Below are positions 13,870 through 22,700 of a DNA stretch of 36,073 bases, piece by piece; the first letter of the stretch is position 1, and each line of letters begins with the position of its first letter. Origin of the DNA: a virus; the IMG/VR virus record IMGVR_UViG_3300044800_000006, positions 1 through 36,073 of that record, one strand, 5' to 3'. The translations under genes were made by a program, and so were the position numbers. A model generated the notes under the pieces. That model was not told the DNA's origin, ran no database searches, and saw only the letters and a list, made by a program, of their open reading frames with translations.

Positions 13870-14920
13870 TGAACTCCTTCATCCAAGACTTTGCCAAACT
13901 CGGAAAGTCCCAAATCTTTTTACTAAACTTCATCATTACACGTCTGAACTGCTCCTGCCCCCGTTCATCGTTTAGAACGTTTATAAGCTCATCTGACCAC
14001 TTGTCTATAATATCTCCGGCAGTCTGGCCTTTGCTTATTTTCTTGCCATATTTAACTGTTTCGTTTAAGGCGGCTTTGGGGATGACAACTGGTATCGCTC
14101 CAGCTATCTGGGCGTTCATCGCGGTTATACAACTGACCTCGTTGAAGTCTATACAGGGATAAGCCCAAATTCCCGCCCCTAGCATCTCTTTGATAACTTC
14201 TTCGTGGGATATTCTTCCTAAGTGTGTAATCCCCTCTTGATCCATTAACTCCTCGACTTCCTTCTTGAACTTCTTGAACTCTATTAAAGGCAGTATTTTC
14301 TCTAGTGTCTCCCAACCATAGAAGATTCTTAGCTTAGCGTCTGGAACAGCTAATTTAATCTTGGGCCAAGCAGTCAGCAGGTGTACTAATCCTCTGTTAT
14401 AAAGCGAACCATAAACCATCGTCTTGGGGTCTCTTTTAACCTTCTGGTCAAACAAGGAGTAGTCAACAGCGTTTCTAGTTTCGATGTATCTTTTTCTAAG
14501 TTCCGGTGGAACCATAATCGTATAGTATTCTTTGTGCCACTGTGAAACGCAGAAGATACCATCGTAAATTAAGGTATAGGGTAGAACGTCTAGTTGCATA
14601 ATAGTATCGTGCAACCATAAGTACTTTTCGGCTTTTACTTTGTCTAAGTGATGTTTTAGAAGAAGTGAGGGTGTGCGCCAGATAATAAGTACGTCAGTTT
14701 CTCTTATATTAAACTCGTCATAGTTCTTGTAAACCACTCCATCATAAGTTCCTTCATCATCTAAACAGCGACACCAGACGTGAACCTTATTCTTTTTGGC
14801 AAGTTCTTTGGCTAAACCTATAACCATCGCTTCAGAACCACCCAAACCCTTATCTAGTGACTTGGGTGACCATTGTTCGTGACTAGGCCCGCAGTATATG
14901 TCTATATCTAAACTTTTCAT
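13859..14920 (-). CDS. GT4-type glycosyltransferase
   Basis: 353 residues. The N-domain holds DIYCGPSHEQWSP and GLGGSEAMVIGLAKEL (the usual GGSE glycine motif). The C-domain has a MVYGSLYNRGLVHLLTAWPKIK strand-turn and the late ACIDFNEVSCITAMNAQIAGAIP motif, which corresponds to the EX7E-type region of GT-B retaining enzymes (here E-V-S...; compare E...E). Likely transfers a sugar from a nucleotide donor. It overlaps the next gene's start by 11 nt. Confidence 0.85.
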   Translation of the reverse strand: MKSLDIDIYCGPSHEQWSPKSLDKGLGGSEAMVIGLAKELAKKNKVHVWCRCLDDEGTYDGVVYKNYDEFNIRETDVLIIWRTPSLLLKHHLDKVKAEKYLWLHDTIMQLDVLPYTLIYDGIFCVSQWHKEYYTIMVPPELRKRYIETRNAVDYSLFDQKVKRDPKTMVYGSLYNRGLVHLLTAWPKIKLAVPDAKLRIFYGWETLEKILPLIEFKKFKKEVEELMDQEGITHLGRISHEEVIKEMLGAGIWAYPCIDFNEVSCITAMNAQIAGAIPVVIPKAALNETVKYGKKISKGQTAGDIIDKWSDELINVLNDERGQEQFRRVMMKFSKKIWDFPSLAKSWMKEFNAK

Positions 14921-15591
14921 ACCATTGACTCCTCTATCTTGTCTCTTTTAACTATCTTATGCTGTTGCTGATACCTGCTGTTCGCGACTGGGCTAACTAA
15001 GTGTTCGATAAAGCAGTGCTTGGCGATACTTTTAGTAACTTTCAAACTAAACTTCTCTTTTCTGCAATTAAGGAAGAACTGCACGTCCTCTCCACCTGAA
15101 AAAGTATTGTTTTCTTGCTGTTGACCTGCGAACAGTCCTATTCTGCCATCGTTGTCTCTTGATATCTTATGATTGGTAAAGATAAACCACGGAGCTGGTA
15201 GTTTCTTAAAGACATGTCTTTTAACCAGTGTGCTTCCGATACCTGCCCAAGCTAGACTCTTGTCTTTGTCATATACCGCTGTGCCTACTTGTTTGTCGTT
15301 TTTAAGCTGTCTTATCGGGTAGTCCATGGCCGCGACATCAGCTTTCAAATCTATGAGTTCTTTCAGCCCACCTTTAGGTAAAATTACGTCATCGTCTAGT
15401 AAAAGGATATGACTCCACCAATCTACTTTCAAGGCAGTCTCTACTAGATAATTCCGGCTTATCGGGAGTGGCATATCGTAGGTTCTTAGTATTACAGGAG
15501 TTTGCATATTGGCTGTCAGTTCTCTTTCCAAAGCTATCTGACATTCTGTAATAAGAATACCTCTCGTAGGACAAACGCAAATTATTTTCAT
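14917..15591 (-). CDS. GT-A type glycosyltransferase, first gene of glycan cassette
   Basis: ATG 15589-15591 with AAAGGAAACT. Product 224 residues. N-terminal KIICVCPTRG and the motif HILLLDDDVILPKGG (about 60-74) with D-D-D are the donor site. ENNTFSGGEDVQFFLNC (about 160-176) is the acceptor 'GGEDxxF' motif typical of GT2-like phage enzymes. It leads an eight-gene block and lies behind its own structured leader after the coat terminator, so expression may be tuned separately from coat protein. Confidence 0.85.
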   Translation of the reverse strand: MKIICVCPTRGILITECQIALERELTANMQTPVILRTYDMPLPISRNYLVETALKVDWWSHILLLDDDVILPKGGLKELIDLKADVAAMDYPIRQLKNDKQVGTAVYDKDKSLAWAGIGSTLVKRHVFKKLPAPWFIFTNHKISRDNDGRIGLFAGQQQENNTFSGGEDVQFFLNCRKEKFSLKVTKSIAKHCFIEHLVSPVANSRYQQQHKIVKRDKIEESMV

Positions 15592-15612
15592 AGTTTCCTT
15601 TCAACAATTAAA

Positions 15613-15644
15613 GCTCTACAGAGTCAGGGAAGAAACTGTAGAGC
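15613..15644 (-). other. Hairpin in leader of glycan cassette
   Basis: GCTCTACAG and CTGTAGAGC (15613-15621 and 15636-15644) form a perfect 9-bp stem with a 14-base loop, 22 nt upstream of the first glycosyltransferase ATG. A third near-copy, GCTCTATAG, lies at 15679-15687 in the TAGCATCTTTAG copy, so an alternative pairing is possible. No T-tract follows on the minus strand, so it looks regulatory or a processing site rather than a terminator. Confidence 0.65.
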
Positions 15645-15662
15645 CATAGTTACCCCTGACTT

Positions 15663-15761
15663 TTAGCTACTACTAAAGATGCTATAGAGCTTTTGACTTC
15701 TTATTTTGCTTATATTTTTTGCATCGTAAATTGACACATATTCTACAATCTCTGAAACCAT
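15663..15761 (-). CDS. Possible 32-residue ORF spanning the motif
   Basis: ATG 15759-15761 opens a 32-codon frame ending in SIFSSS, with the TAGCATCTTTAG copy inside the last codons. No SD is present and the composition is unremarkable. It may be a leader peptide for the glycan cassette or not translated at all. Confidence 0.25.
   Translation of the reverse strand: MVSEIVEYVSIYDAKNISKIRSQKLYSIFSSS
15673..15684 (-). repeat. TAGCATCTTTAG motif, copy 2
   Basis: Lies between coat terminator and glycan cassette, 82 nt before the ATG at 15591, and just upstream of the 15613-15644 hairpin. Confidence 0.8.
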
Positions 15762-15783
15762 AATATTATTCGTTTACAATACC

Positions 15784-15808
15784 AAAAAGACGCCTTTCGA
15801 CGTCTTTT
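15784..15808 (-). terminator. Rho-independent terminator after coat gene
   Basis: On the minus strand AAGACGTC-GAAA-GGCGTCTT followed by TTT: an 8-bp stem (one G-U) capped by a GNRA-type GAAA tetraloop and a short T-run. It begins about 20 nt after the coat stop and would limit read-through into the glycan cassette, allowing high coat expression. Confidence 0.88.
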
Positions 15809-15830
15809 CAGTAGGTTAATTAGTTAAACC

Positions 15831-16712
15831 TCAAGCCTGAGCATACCTGAGCAGAACAGCATGATCTGTTCTTGCCATGGTAACTCCATAAAGCTCGTAT
15901 CCTACCATCTTTTGCCCGATATAATCTACGGAGTATTCTGACTTCATAGTTACATCTTTCTGAAGGGCGATAGCCATTGCGTCCTTGTGGAATACCATTC
16001 CATAAGCGACTGAGGCAGATGAAGCGACGTTATTGGAGAACAAGACTTTGATTCCATACAATTCACCGATAATACCAGAGTTGACAGGTGCGGGTGTTTT
16101 ACCACCAGCGTCATATCTGATATACGATTCAATGTTTAGAAGGTCTTCTCTTCCATAAGCGTCAACTACCATATATCTGTCTTCTTGAGGAGCATTTGCA
16201 ATATCCAGATAACGGTTGGCTGCAACGATAGCGGCTGTGGTGATAACACCAGAGAGAGCTACTGAAGAAGCTGTACCGACTGAATAAGCGCAAGATGCTG
16301 TCAAAGCGAGAATGTCCGAATCAACCACACTTGCCAAAGCTTTGGCGATCTTTCCTGAGAACTCAGTGAATAGATCGTATTTGCTTTGAATCGCGACTAC
16401 ATCTTCGATCAGTTTACCGACATACTTATACTTATTTATGTTGATATTGACTGTCGTATCCGTAGCGGCGGCGAAGGTGATTGCTGAACCAGCCGTCTTG
16501 TCGAGGGCTGTTTCGTTTCCAAGAGTAGGAATATTAACTACTGAGCCATATTTAAGTCCCATCGGCTTAACGTGCATGATCTTGTCAACCATGACGAGAG
16601 CCTTATCCCTAGCGCGGAGTATTTCATCCGACCAAAGTGTAGGGATAAATGAGGCGGCAGCTGTTATATCCTCTGAGGCGCCTCTTGAAGTTGCGCCATC
16701 TAAAGTTGCCAT
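15831..16712 (-). CDS. Major capsid protein
   Basis: 293 residues. Ala/Ser/Thr-rich N-terminal arm, then repeated beta/helix elements (KYGSVVNIPTLGNETAL, KYKYVGKLIEDVVAIQSKYDLFTEFSGKIAKAL, VVDAYGREDLLNIESYIRYD, GELYGIKVLFSNNV, DYIGQKMVGYELYGVTMARTDHAVLL) that match the HK97-fold spine and A-domain of podovirus coat proteins, including P22-like ones; I cannot place it more finely. It directly follows the scaffold gene and is followed by a strong terminator, as expected for the most abundant virion protein. No delta-domain protease site is evident. Confidence 0.88.
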   Translation of the reverse strand: MATLDGATSRGASEDITAAASFIPTLWSDEILRARDKALVMVDKIMHVKPMGLKYGSVVNIPTLGNETALDKTAGSAITFAAATDTTVNININKYKYVGKLIEDVVAIQSKYDLFTEFSGKIAKALASVVDSDILALTASCAYSVGTASSVALSGVITTAAIVAANRYLDIANAPQEDRYMVVDAYGREDLLNIESYIRYDAGGKTPAPVNSGIIGELYGIKVLFSNNVASSASVAYGMVFHKDAMAIALQKDVTMKSEYSVDYIGQKMVGYELYGVTMARTDHAVLLRYAQA

Positions 16713-16724
16713 AATAATTGTTTC

Positions 16725-17423
16725 CTAACTATAATTTTCTATGATCTGTCCCCAATTCGCTTGTCTCTCTTCATCTGACATATTTGCTATGTCAGGTTTC
16801 GGAGTTTCGCCTCTAGCTACTGATGAACCTTGAGGAGATGAGACACCTGCCTTTTGAGCTTTTTCAGCGATAACTTTCTTTTCAGCTTTCGCTCTTTCTG
16901 ATTTGATCATTGCGCTGAACCTATCTGCCGCTGCTTTAAGGGATATTCCCTTAGAGAGGGCGAGATTATACACAAGCTCGGCTTTTTCATCATCCTGATC
17001 TAAGTCAGGGTGAACTTGGAGGGTTTCGGCAATGTCCTTTTGCATACTCTTTGCAGCTTCGACTCTACCTTTTTCAAGTTCCGCTGCTTGTTGCTTTTGC
17101 ATAATTACATCAGCAATCTGTTCAGCGGAATACGTTCCATCTTCAGTAACTACTGGCTCGGCTTGCTTGGGTTGAGCGGCTAACTGTCTCCAGTAAGCTA
17201 CTTCTTCCTCGGCTTGCTTCGCCCTTGAGGTTAACTCCTTAATGCGAGTTTGCGCTCTGGGGGGTTTCTCTTCAGTCTCCACGTCTTCGGTTGGCTGATC
17301 TGACACGTCAGCGGGCGCTTCTTCAACTTCCGGCTTGGGTTCTTCGGAGGTTTGTTCTTCAGCTTGCGGGGCTTCGGTAGTTTCCTCTACCGGTGTGGCA
17401 TCGCCACTTACGACATCATCCAT
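16725..17423 (-). CDS. Scaffolding protein
   Basis: 232 residues, no tryptophan-rich core, very acidic N-terminus (runs of Glu/Pro/Ala to about 55), long coiled-coil middle (RIKELTSRAKQAEEEVAYWRQL and EKGRVEAAKSMQKDIAETL), and a C-terminus ending GQIIENYS. This composition and the position just upstream of the coat gene are characteristic of phage scaffolding proteins that organise procapsid assembly. SD AAAGGA is present. A small hairpin lies in its 5' region. Confidence 0.85.
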   Translation of the reverse strand: MDDVVSGDATPVEETTEAPQAEEQTSEEPKPEVEEAPADVSDQPTEDVETEEKPPRAQTRIKELTSRAKQAEEEVAYWRQLAAQPKQAEPVVTEDGTYSAEQIADVIMQKQQAAELEKGRVEAAKSMQKDIAETLQVHPDLDQDDEKAELVYNLALSKGISLKAAADRFSAMIKSERAKAEKKVIAEKAQKAGVSSPQGSSVARGETPKPDIANMSDEERQANWGQIIENYS

Positions 17424-17443
17424 AGTGTCCTTTCGAGTTATTT

Positions 17444-17461
17444 AAGTGCTTCGGCGCACTT
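17444..17461 (-). other. Hairpin upstream of scaffold gene
   Basis: AAGTGC-gccgaa-GCACTT on the minus strand: six GC-rich pairs with a six-base loop, about 20 nt before the scaffold ATG. On the plus strand the loop reads TTCGGC. Confidence 0.55.
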
Positions 17462-17493
17462 GAGTCCGTAGTTGATCGACTACTTCATCTCCC

Positions 17494-17505
17494 CTAAAGA
17501 TGCTA
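17494..17505 (-). repeat. TAGCATCTTTAG motif, copy 3
   Basis: Six bases downstream of the stop of the 112-residue gene (17511), and 71 nt upstream of the scaffold ATG. A three-codon frame, ATG AAG TAG, with GGGGAG before it directly follows. Confidence 0.8.
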
Positions 17506-17510
17506 AAGGT

Positions 17511-17849
17511 CTAAATTTCTTTAATAGTTCTAAATTGTTCTTCTAGTTTTTCAACTCTTTGAGCGATTTGTTCAACCTCAAAAATGACTTTTAAGCGTTC
17601 ATTAGCTCTTGTCAAACGGTCGTTTAGTAACTCAGGTTTAATCCCAGGCCACACCGCTAAAAGACCAGTCTGCTCTACAGCTTCCTTTACTTGTTTAGAA
17701 AGGCGCTTCCATCCCTGCGTTTGGCATAGGTTGTGGTAGTCCCGTGCTTCCTTGAGCCGCAGCGCCAAAGCTTTGCGGGAATTGTCCTGCTCCTGCGGGG
17801 TCTTGTCCTGGAACCTCTCCAGGTAGTTGTTGTCCATTCTGTTGTCCAT
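17511..17849 (-). CDS. Hypothetical protein overlapping the portal C-terminus
   Basis: 112 residues; ATG 17847-17849 with a textbook AAGGAG 4 nt upstream. It overlaps the portal's last 155 nt in another frame, so both frames are read. N-terminal half is Gln/Asn/Arg-rich and helical; the C-terminal half (LNDRLTRANERLKVIFEVEQIAQRVEKLEEQF) is a coiled coil. Position between portal and scaffold is typical for a head-assembly accessory or head-completion protein. Not recognised. Confidence 0.75.
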   Translation of the reverse strand: MDNRMDNNYLERFQDKTPQEQDNSRKALALRLKEARDYHNLCQTQGWKRLSKQVKEAVEQTGLLAVWPGIKPELLNDRLTRANERLKVIFEVEQIAQRVEKLEEQFRTIKEI

Positions 17850-19515
17850 CGGACTCCTTTTTAAGCCAAAACCTGTCAGGGTCGGTTTCGCCTGATCTGA
17901 CTAATAGTTCTTTGACTATTTCTTGTTCGTCTAAATAACCAACTTGATGAATCTGCCCTGTCGCGGGGTCAGCGACTTGGGTTGAGATATATTTCGCTAA
18001 AATTGGATAGAGGTTCATAAACTTGGCAAACTCCTGGGCCTGATCTACTTGTAAGGTTGAATCGGACTCCGGCACTACGTCAAAGTCCCCTACTATGTCA
18101 GATGGTTTGACTTTAATGTACTGCTCCCCCTGCTGGCCCATAATCCTGATAATCTTCTCTTTGGTTACGAACTGCTGATAGAGCTGATAAATAAACTCTC
18201 CTAAAGGTTTGAAGCCCATCTCCTCGATCAACTTAACCTTGTGACCGAATCTTTGGTTAGCTTCAGAGGTTTTAATCTGCACTTCAGCCGCCGTCTGCCC
18301 TGGGGTTTGAATACCTGTGACATAATCAGTTACTCCCAAAGCTCTTTGCATTGATTCCACTAAGAGATTCTGTTCTTGAACTGCCGTACCTGTGACATTG
18401 GGAATAGACTGTATCTCAACATCTGTTAAGTCGTTGATGTGGATAATTCCGTTATCTATAAACTGTAGCTCGTCATCATCTACCGTATTTTTGGCTTTCC
18501 ACATTGGGCTTAGTATGCGATTTACGTTAACTATTCTCTGATTCTGGGTAGTGTTCAAAGCATGCAGAGATTTCTCGACAGGTTCTATTTCACCCTTACC
18601 CCAGAACTCGCCAGAGTTTAACGAATCTACTATTCTTATAAAGGGTTTCTTCCCGTGCCAGTTAGGATTTATGTCATCGGTTAAGGTTTCAGTTTCATCT
18701 GCCACCACTACCAAATGATCGTCTTCCCACATTTCCCAGATTTTTGCTCTCTCTTCCTTTCCATAATTTACTTGTATACCGGCGGCTTGCTTTTTGGCTC
18801 TTTCAAAGTCACTGGCAGATTCGGCTGTACCCTTGAGTCTTTTTAAAGCCGCTCTGTTATATCTTGGTTTACCGTACTGAGAAGAGTAGTCGTTTTGTTC
18901 TTCCAGTTCTTCGATCGAAGCCCAGTATTGGTGAATAACCCACTTGGCGTCATACATTGAGGTTGCTTTTGGATCAACGAAGAAGTCGTAGATATTAACG
19001 TTCTTTATCCGAGGATCGTCATAATCTATAACTTCGCTTTCTTGAGTAGCAAGTTTTTCAATCGGTTGACCCATCTCATCTAGTTGAGGTTGTACATCTC
19101 CGTTTACGTCAGTAATATAAGATAACAATTTACGAGGTTTAGAAGTGTACCAGTCAACTTTTACAATACCTGTGCCGTAAGTTAAAGCATCCTTAACCCA
19201 GTTCACGATAATCGGATAGACGTTGCACTTTTCAAACCAGTAATCAAACAAGGAACTCATAATCAAAGCTTGCTGTTCATCGGTTCTTTCACGGGGTTTG
19301 TATCCTATTTTAGGATTCTTGGCTAACAAACGAGTAACGACAGTTTCGATAAACGACCAGACGATAGGGTTGAAAACTTTAGAGGGGATGTTAGGGTCAG
19401 ATTTTTTTAATTTAGAATGATAGATATAATCAAAGTCGTTAAACTTCTTAAATTTATCTCGCTGAGTTTCTTCAGCAGACTTCATACGTGATCTGACTGT
19501 GTCTATGATTGCCAT
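17695..19515 (-). CDS. Portal protein
   Basis: 606 residues. Features fit podovirus portals: N-terminal basic helix, NPIVWSFIETVVTRLLAKNP (about 48-67), DALTYGTGIVKVDWY (about 108-122), NIYDFFVDPKA with DAKWVIHQ (about 175-195), and a stem/wing region around LHALNTTQNQRIVNVNRILSPMWKAKN, then GVTDYVTGIQTPGQTAAEVQ (about 395-415). The C-terminus (550-606) turns into a Gln/Pro/Gly-rich low-complexity tail in exactly the part that is also coding in another frame. ATG 19513-19515 with AAGAGGTAAA upstream. It forms the dodecameric channel at the packaging vertex. Confidence 0.92.
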   Translation of the reverse strand: MAIIDTVRSRMKSAEETQRDKFKKFNDFDYIYHSKLKKSDPNIPSKVFNPIVWSFIETVVTRLLAKNPKIGYKPRERTDEQQALIMSSLFDYWFEKCNVYPIIVNWVKDALTYGTGIVKVDWYTSKPRKLLSYITDVNGDVQPQLDEMGQPIEKLATQESEVIDYDDPRIKNVNIYDFFVDPKATSMYDAKWVIHQYWASIEELEEQNDYSSQYGKPRYNRAALKRLKGTAESASDFERAKKQAAGIQVNYGKEERAKIWEMWEDDHLVVVADETETLTDDINPNWHGKKPFIRIVDSLNSGEFWGKGEIEPVEKSLHALNTTQNQRIVNVNRILSPMWKAKNTVDDDELQFIDNGIIHINDLTDVEIQSIPNVTGTAVQEQNLLVESMQRALGVTDYVTGIQTPGQTAAEVQIKTSEANQRFGHKVKLIEEMGFKPLGEFIYQLYQQFVTKEKIIRIMGQQGEQYIKVKPSDIVGDFDVVPESDSTLQVDQAQEFAKFMNLYPILAKYISTQVADPATGQIHQVGYLDEQEIVKELLVRSGETDPDRFWLKKESDGQQNGQQLPGEVPGQDPAGAGQFPQSFGAAAQGSTGLPQPMPNAGMEAPF

Positions 19516-19523
19516 TTTACCTC

Positions 19524-19799
19524 TTATTCTTTGCTAAAGATGCTACCATCCTCCAGATACTCGTTATTTGTCAGTATCCTGCCCGAGATGCAGTTGTTAC
19601 ACTTCACACACCTGAAGCCACCTTCTTCCCCCACATAGGCGTAGTCGTGCTTCTCACAGGGTGCTACTACTTCAGGTTTGATATACGTTGAACCGTCATG
19701 CTCGAACTGTTGTCCCTCTTTTAAGGACTCCAATTTTCCCTGTAGAAGCTTTTCCTGCTCCTGTTGCTCCGCTTGCAACTCTTGCTCTGATTTTTCCAT
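19524..19799 (-). CDS. Zinc-ribbon protein, overlaps the internal virion gene
   Basis: 91 residues; ATG 19797-19799 with AGGAG and good spacing. The N-terminal third is Glu/Gln coiled coil, the C-terminal third has PCEKHDYAYVG and FRCVKCNNC (CxKH ... CVKC), a zinc-binding ribbon. Its first 104 nt overlap the end of the 1314-residue gene in another frame. The TAGCATCTTTAG motif codes its last residues (GSIFSKE). Position just before the portal gene. Function unknown; possible head-completion or DNA-binding role. Confidence 0.75.
   Translation of the reverse strand: MEKSEQELQAEQQEQEKLLQGKLESLKEGQQFEHDGSTYIKPEVVAPCEKHDYAYVGEEGGFRCVKCNNCISGRILTNNEYLEDGSIFSKE
19534..19545 (-). repeat. TAGCATCTTTAG motif, copy 4
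   Basis: Encoded within the last codons of the zinc-ribbon gene (G-S-I-F-S), 19 nt before the portal ATG. Confidence 0.8.
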
Positions 19800-22700
19800 T
19801 TAAAACTCCTACTTTAGGTTTCTTAACTTGAGGCGTGCCTACTTTACCGACTGATTTAATTGTCATCTTAGTCGGTGCTTTGTTACCTTTGATTTTAGAT
19901 ACTGAGGCAGACTTTAAAGATGCTTTGATAGCAGTTACATTTATTGCTTTGGCTTTCTTGCCCTTGCCACCGGACTTGCCTTTGGTTGATTTAGAGGTTA
20001 CTTTTGCAACCTTCGGTTTCACTGTGGCTGAAGTCAACTCTCTAGTATCAAAGTATGCCTTTTGAGTAGCAGTTAGTTTATCGCGCGCGGCTTGAACCTC
20101 ATCAAGATTAAGTAAACCCTCGGTATAACCAATTTGAATCTTTGCTACTGCGCGGATATCTTTTAATGTATTGCTTAGTTTATTTGACTTATCAGCATCG
20201 CTCAATGCTTGATAGTTCGGATCACTCATTGTCTGATTCCAATACTTTTGTAGTTCTTCTCCGGTGTACATTTCTAATGTGTCTAATGCTTTAGGAGTGA
20301 AGTTTACCTTTTTACCATTTATAGTCTGATCGGGAGTAAGTTTAGACGGAGTAGCCGATTCTCCTGCAGTAAATAAACGACTCAACTCATTGACTACAGG
20401 CGTATCTATAGGGGTTTTTGAGTTGAATAGATCAACGAACGCTTTGTAACCCGTATTTTCGTTCGGTAGGGGATCGCCGAGTGCGTTTCTTTTGGGTAGT
20501 AAAGTATTTCTTAACAAAGGAATACCTGATTTAACAGCGTTTTTAGTTGATTCTACGATATTTTTAGGAACATACGCCTCTCTTTGCAAGGGGTCGAATG
20601 CTTTAGCTACATCTTTAACGGCATTTGGTATTAAAGACGCAACTTGCCCCGAAATGTAACTACCGGCATATCTGGCAGGATCAGTAATAGCATTTAGAGG
20701 TTGTTGAATACCTTGTAAAAATGTCTGGCTTAAAAAGTCCTTTCCAATATTGCCTACAGCCGCCATTCTATCTTTGCTTACTGCAATCTTAGAACCAGCC
20801 AAAGCGACAAGTGCTTCTGGGCCGACAGAGTTTATAGACCGCCACTTACCACCAATCATCACCGAGTTGGCTTGCTTGCCTTCTAACTCCCACTGCTTTG
20901 CTTCGTTAGCGTCTTTGGGTTGTCCGGTGATTAGACCTTTGGCCGCCAGCATACCAGCTAACGTGGCGACTCCAGTTCCGATCACCCCTCTCCCAATCTC
21001 CTGTGCCGCTTGTCTCTGAAGTTCGGGAACTTTACCGGACATAACCTTTATTGCATCAAATCCACCTTTGACTAATCCTACTGGCGAATAAGCTACTACT
21101 TGACCGGCAATGGATGAAGGGACACCTGTGAATGGAGCTACTACTTCTGTCGCCCACCTTGCACCGCCAGCTTTATTCTTCAATCCGTTTATCATCTTTG
21201 AAAGAGCGTTTTTGTCTTGAAAGACTGCTATTGTAGCGTCTTTCGTGGCTAATTTTTTCATTATGTCAGTCGGATTTTTAACTAATTCTTCAATGAACGC
21301 TTTATTTCCACGTTGGCCCGCAGTTATCGCTTCCGCACCGGCTTGGTCATACAAAGATCGTGCGAACGCCGAATGATAAAATGGTTTGTCTTGCGCACCC
21401 ATCCAGTTGAATACAAAGTCTGTATATTTTTTCAAACCTTGTTCTACTGGGTTATTGCCCCAAGATACACGTTTAACATCAAATTTCTCAATAGTTCTTT
21501 CAGGATCAAATCCTAATGTCATAATATCTGAAGCTCTGCTCCAACCTGATTTAACTCCCTGCCCGATTCCTTTAGTGGTCAGTGATAAACTTCTCTTTCC
21601 TGTCTTGGCACTCATCACCATATCGGCAATCGAAGCCGGAATATCTTTTATAACTTCGGCAACCCCGTGAACTGTATTACCTAACAAGTTTCTTTCAGTA
21701 GTTCTCAATGAAGTTAGAAGTCCTGCTTTCCAAACAGTAACCGCTTTGTCGGCAACAGACGAAGGAATCAAATCGTTGACTTGATTCATAAGTTGTTGAG
21801 AGGCGATATTACGCTCTTTGCCCTCGGCCATATTCTGAATCTGTTTTGCCTTAGTAAATAGACTCGTTACCATTTCATCAGATAAAGCTAGTTTAGCAGT
21901 TGGGTTATCTCTATTAAATTTGTTGATTGTAGTTTGGGCAAACTTTATTGCTCCGGCTGGAGTTGTTTTATCGTAGTTGGCAAACGCCTGTACCGCGCGA
22001 CCAAGTTCCGTTCCTGAATTAGCCATCGCCTCTGAAAGTGCTTTAGCTTTGGCAAGTTGGCCGGTAGAGGAATAGTGATTTATAAGCTCGTTGCCAATTT
22101 GAATATGGACATCGTTTGTCGGGTTGATTGCAACCTGTTCTGCGGCGTTTATGTCTGTTTGAATTAACTTTTTAGCTTGTGATTTTAATTCGTTTGCACT
22201 TTTAGGAACATAAGTACCCGAAACCATATCTTTTAACACTTGGGGGGTGTTCTCTGAAGTCTTAATTGAAGTAATAAAACCCCGTTCTTTTGTGCCAGAA
22301 CCAGTCAAAATCTTTTTAGTATCATTGACAATTTCTGAAGATTGTGGTATAGTTCCGTCTAATGATGTATTTAAAGATATTTTTGGGGATACTTGGGATA
22401 CTGGTTTCTGGACTATTGGCTGGCGCTCTAATGTTCGGCCTGATTCTACTAGTGGCTGTTTTATTTGGCGGGCCTGTTTAGCCCCACCTTGCTCTAGGGG
22501 AGCGGTTTTAGGTGCTACAATGCCCTGTGGTGTGTTTTTAGGTGTAATAGGTGGTGTCTCTACCTTTGGGGAGGCAAGTGCGTTATCTACTGGTGCAACA
22601 AAACCATCTCTTTGAAGTTGTGCTTTTCGTGCTTCAGTTGCTTGTTTGATTACATCACTTTGGACAGATTCTGGTGTAGCAAATGCAGGTTGTGATTTAA

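Noticed and set aside
14052-14315. Minus-strand 87-aa frame
   Set aside because: Shadow of the GT4 glycosyltransferase gene; no SD.
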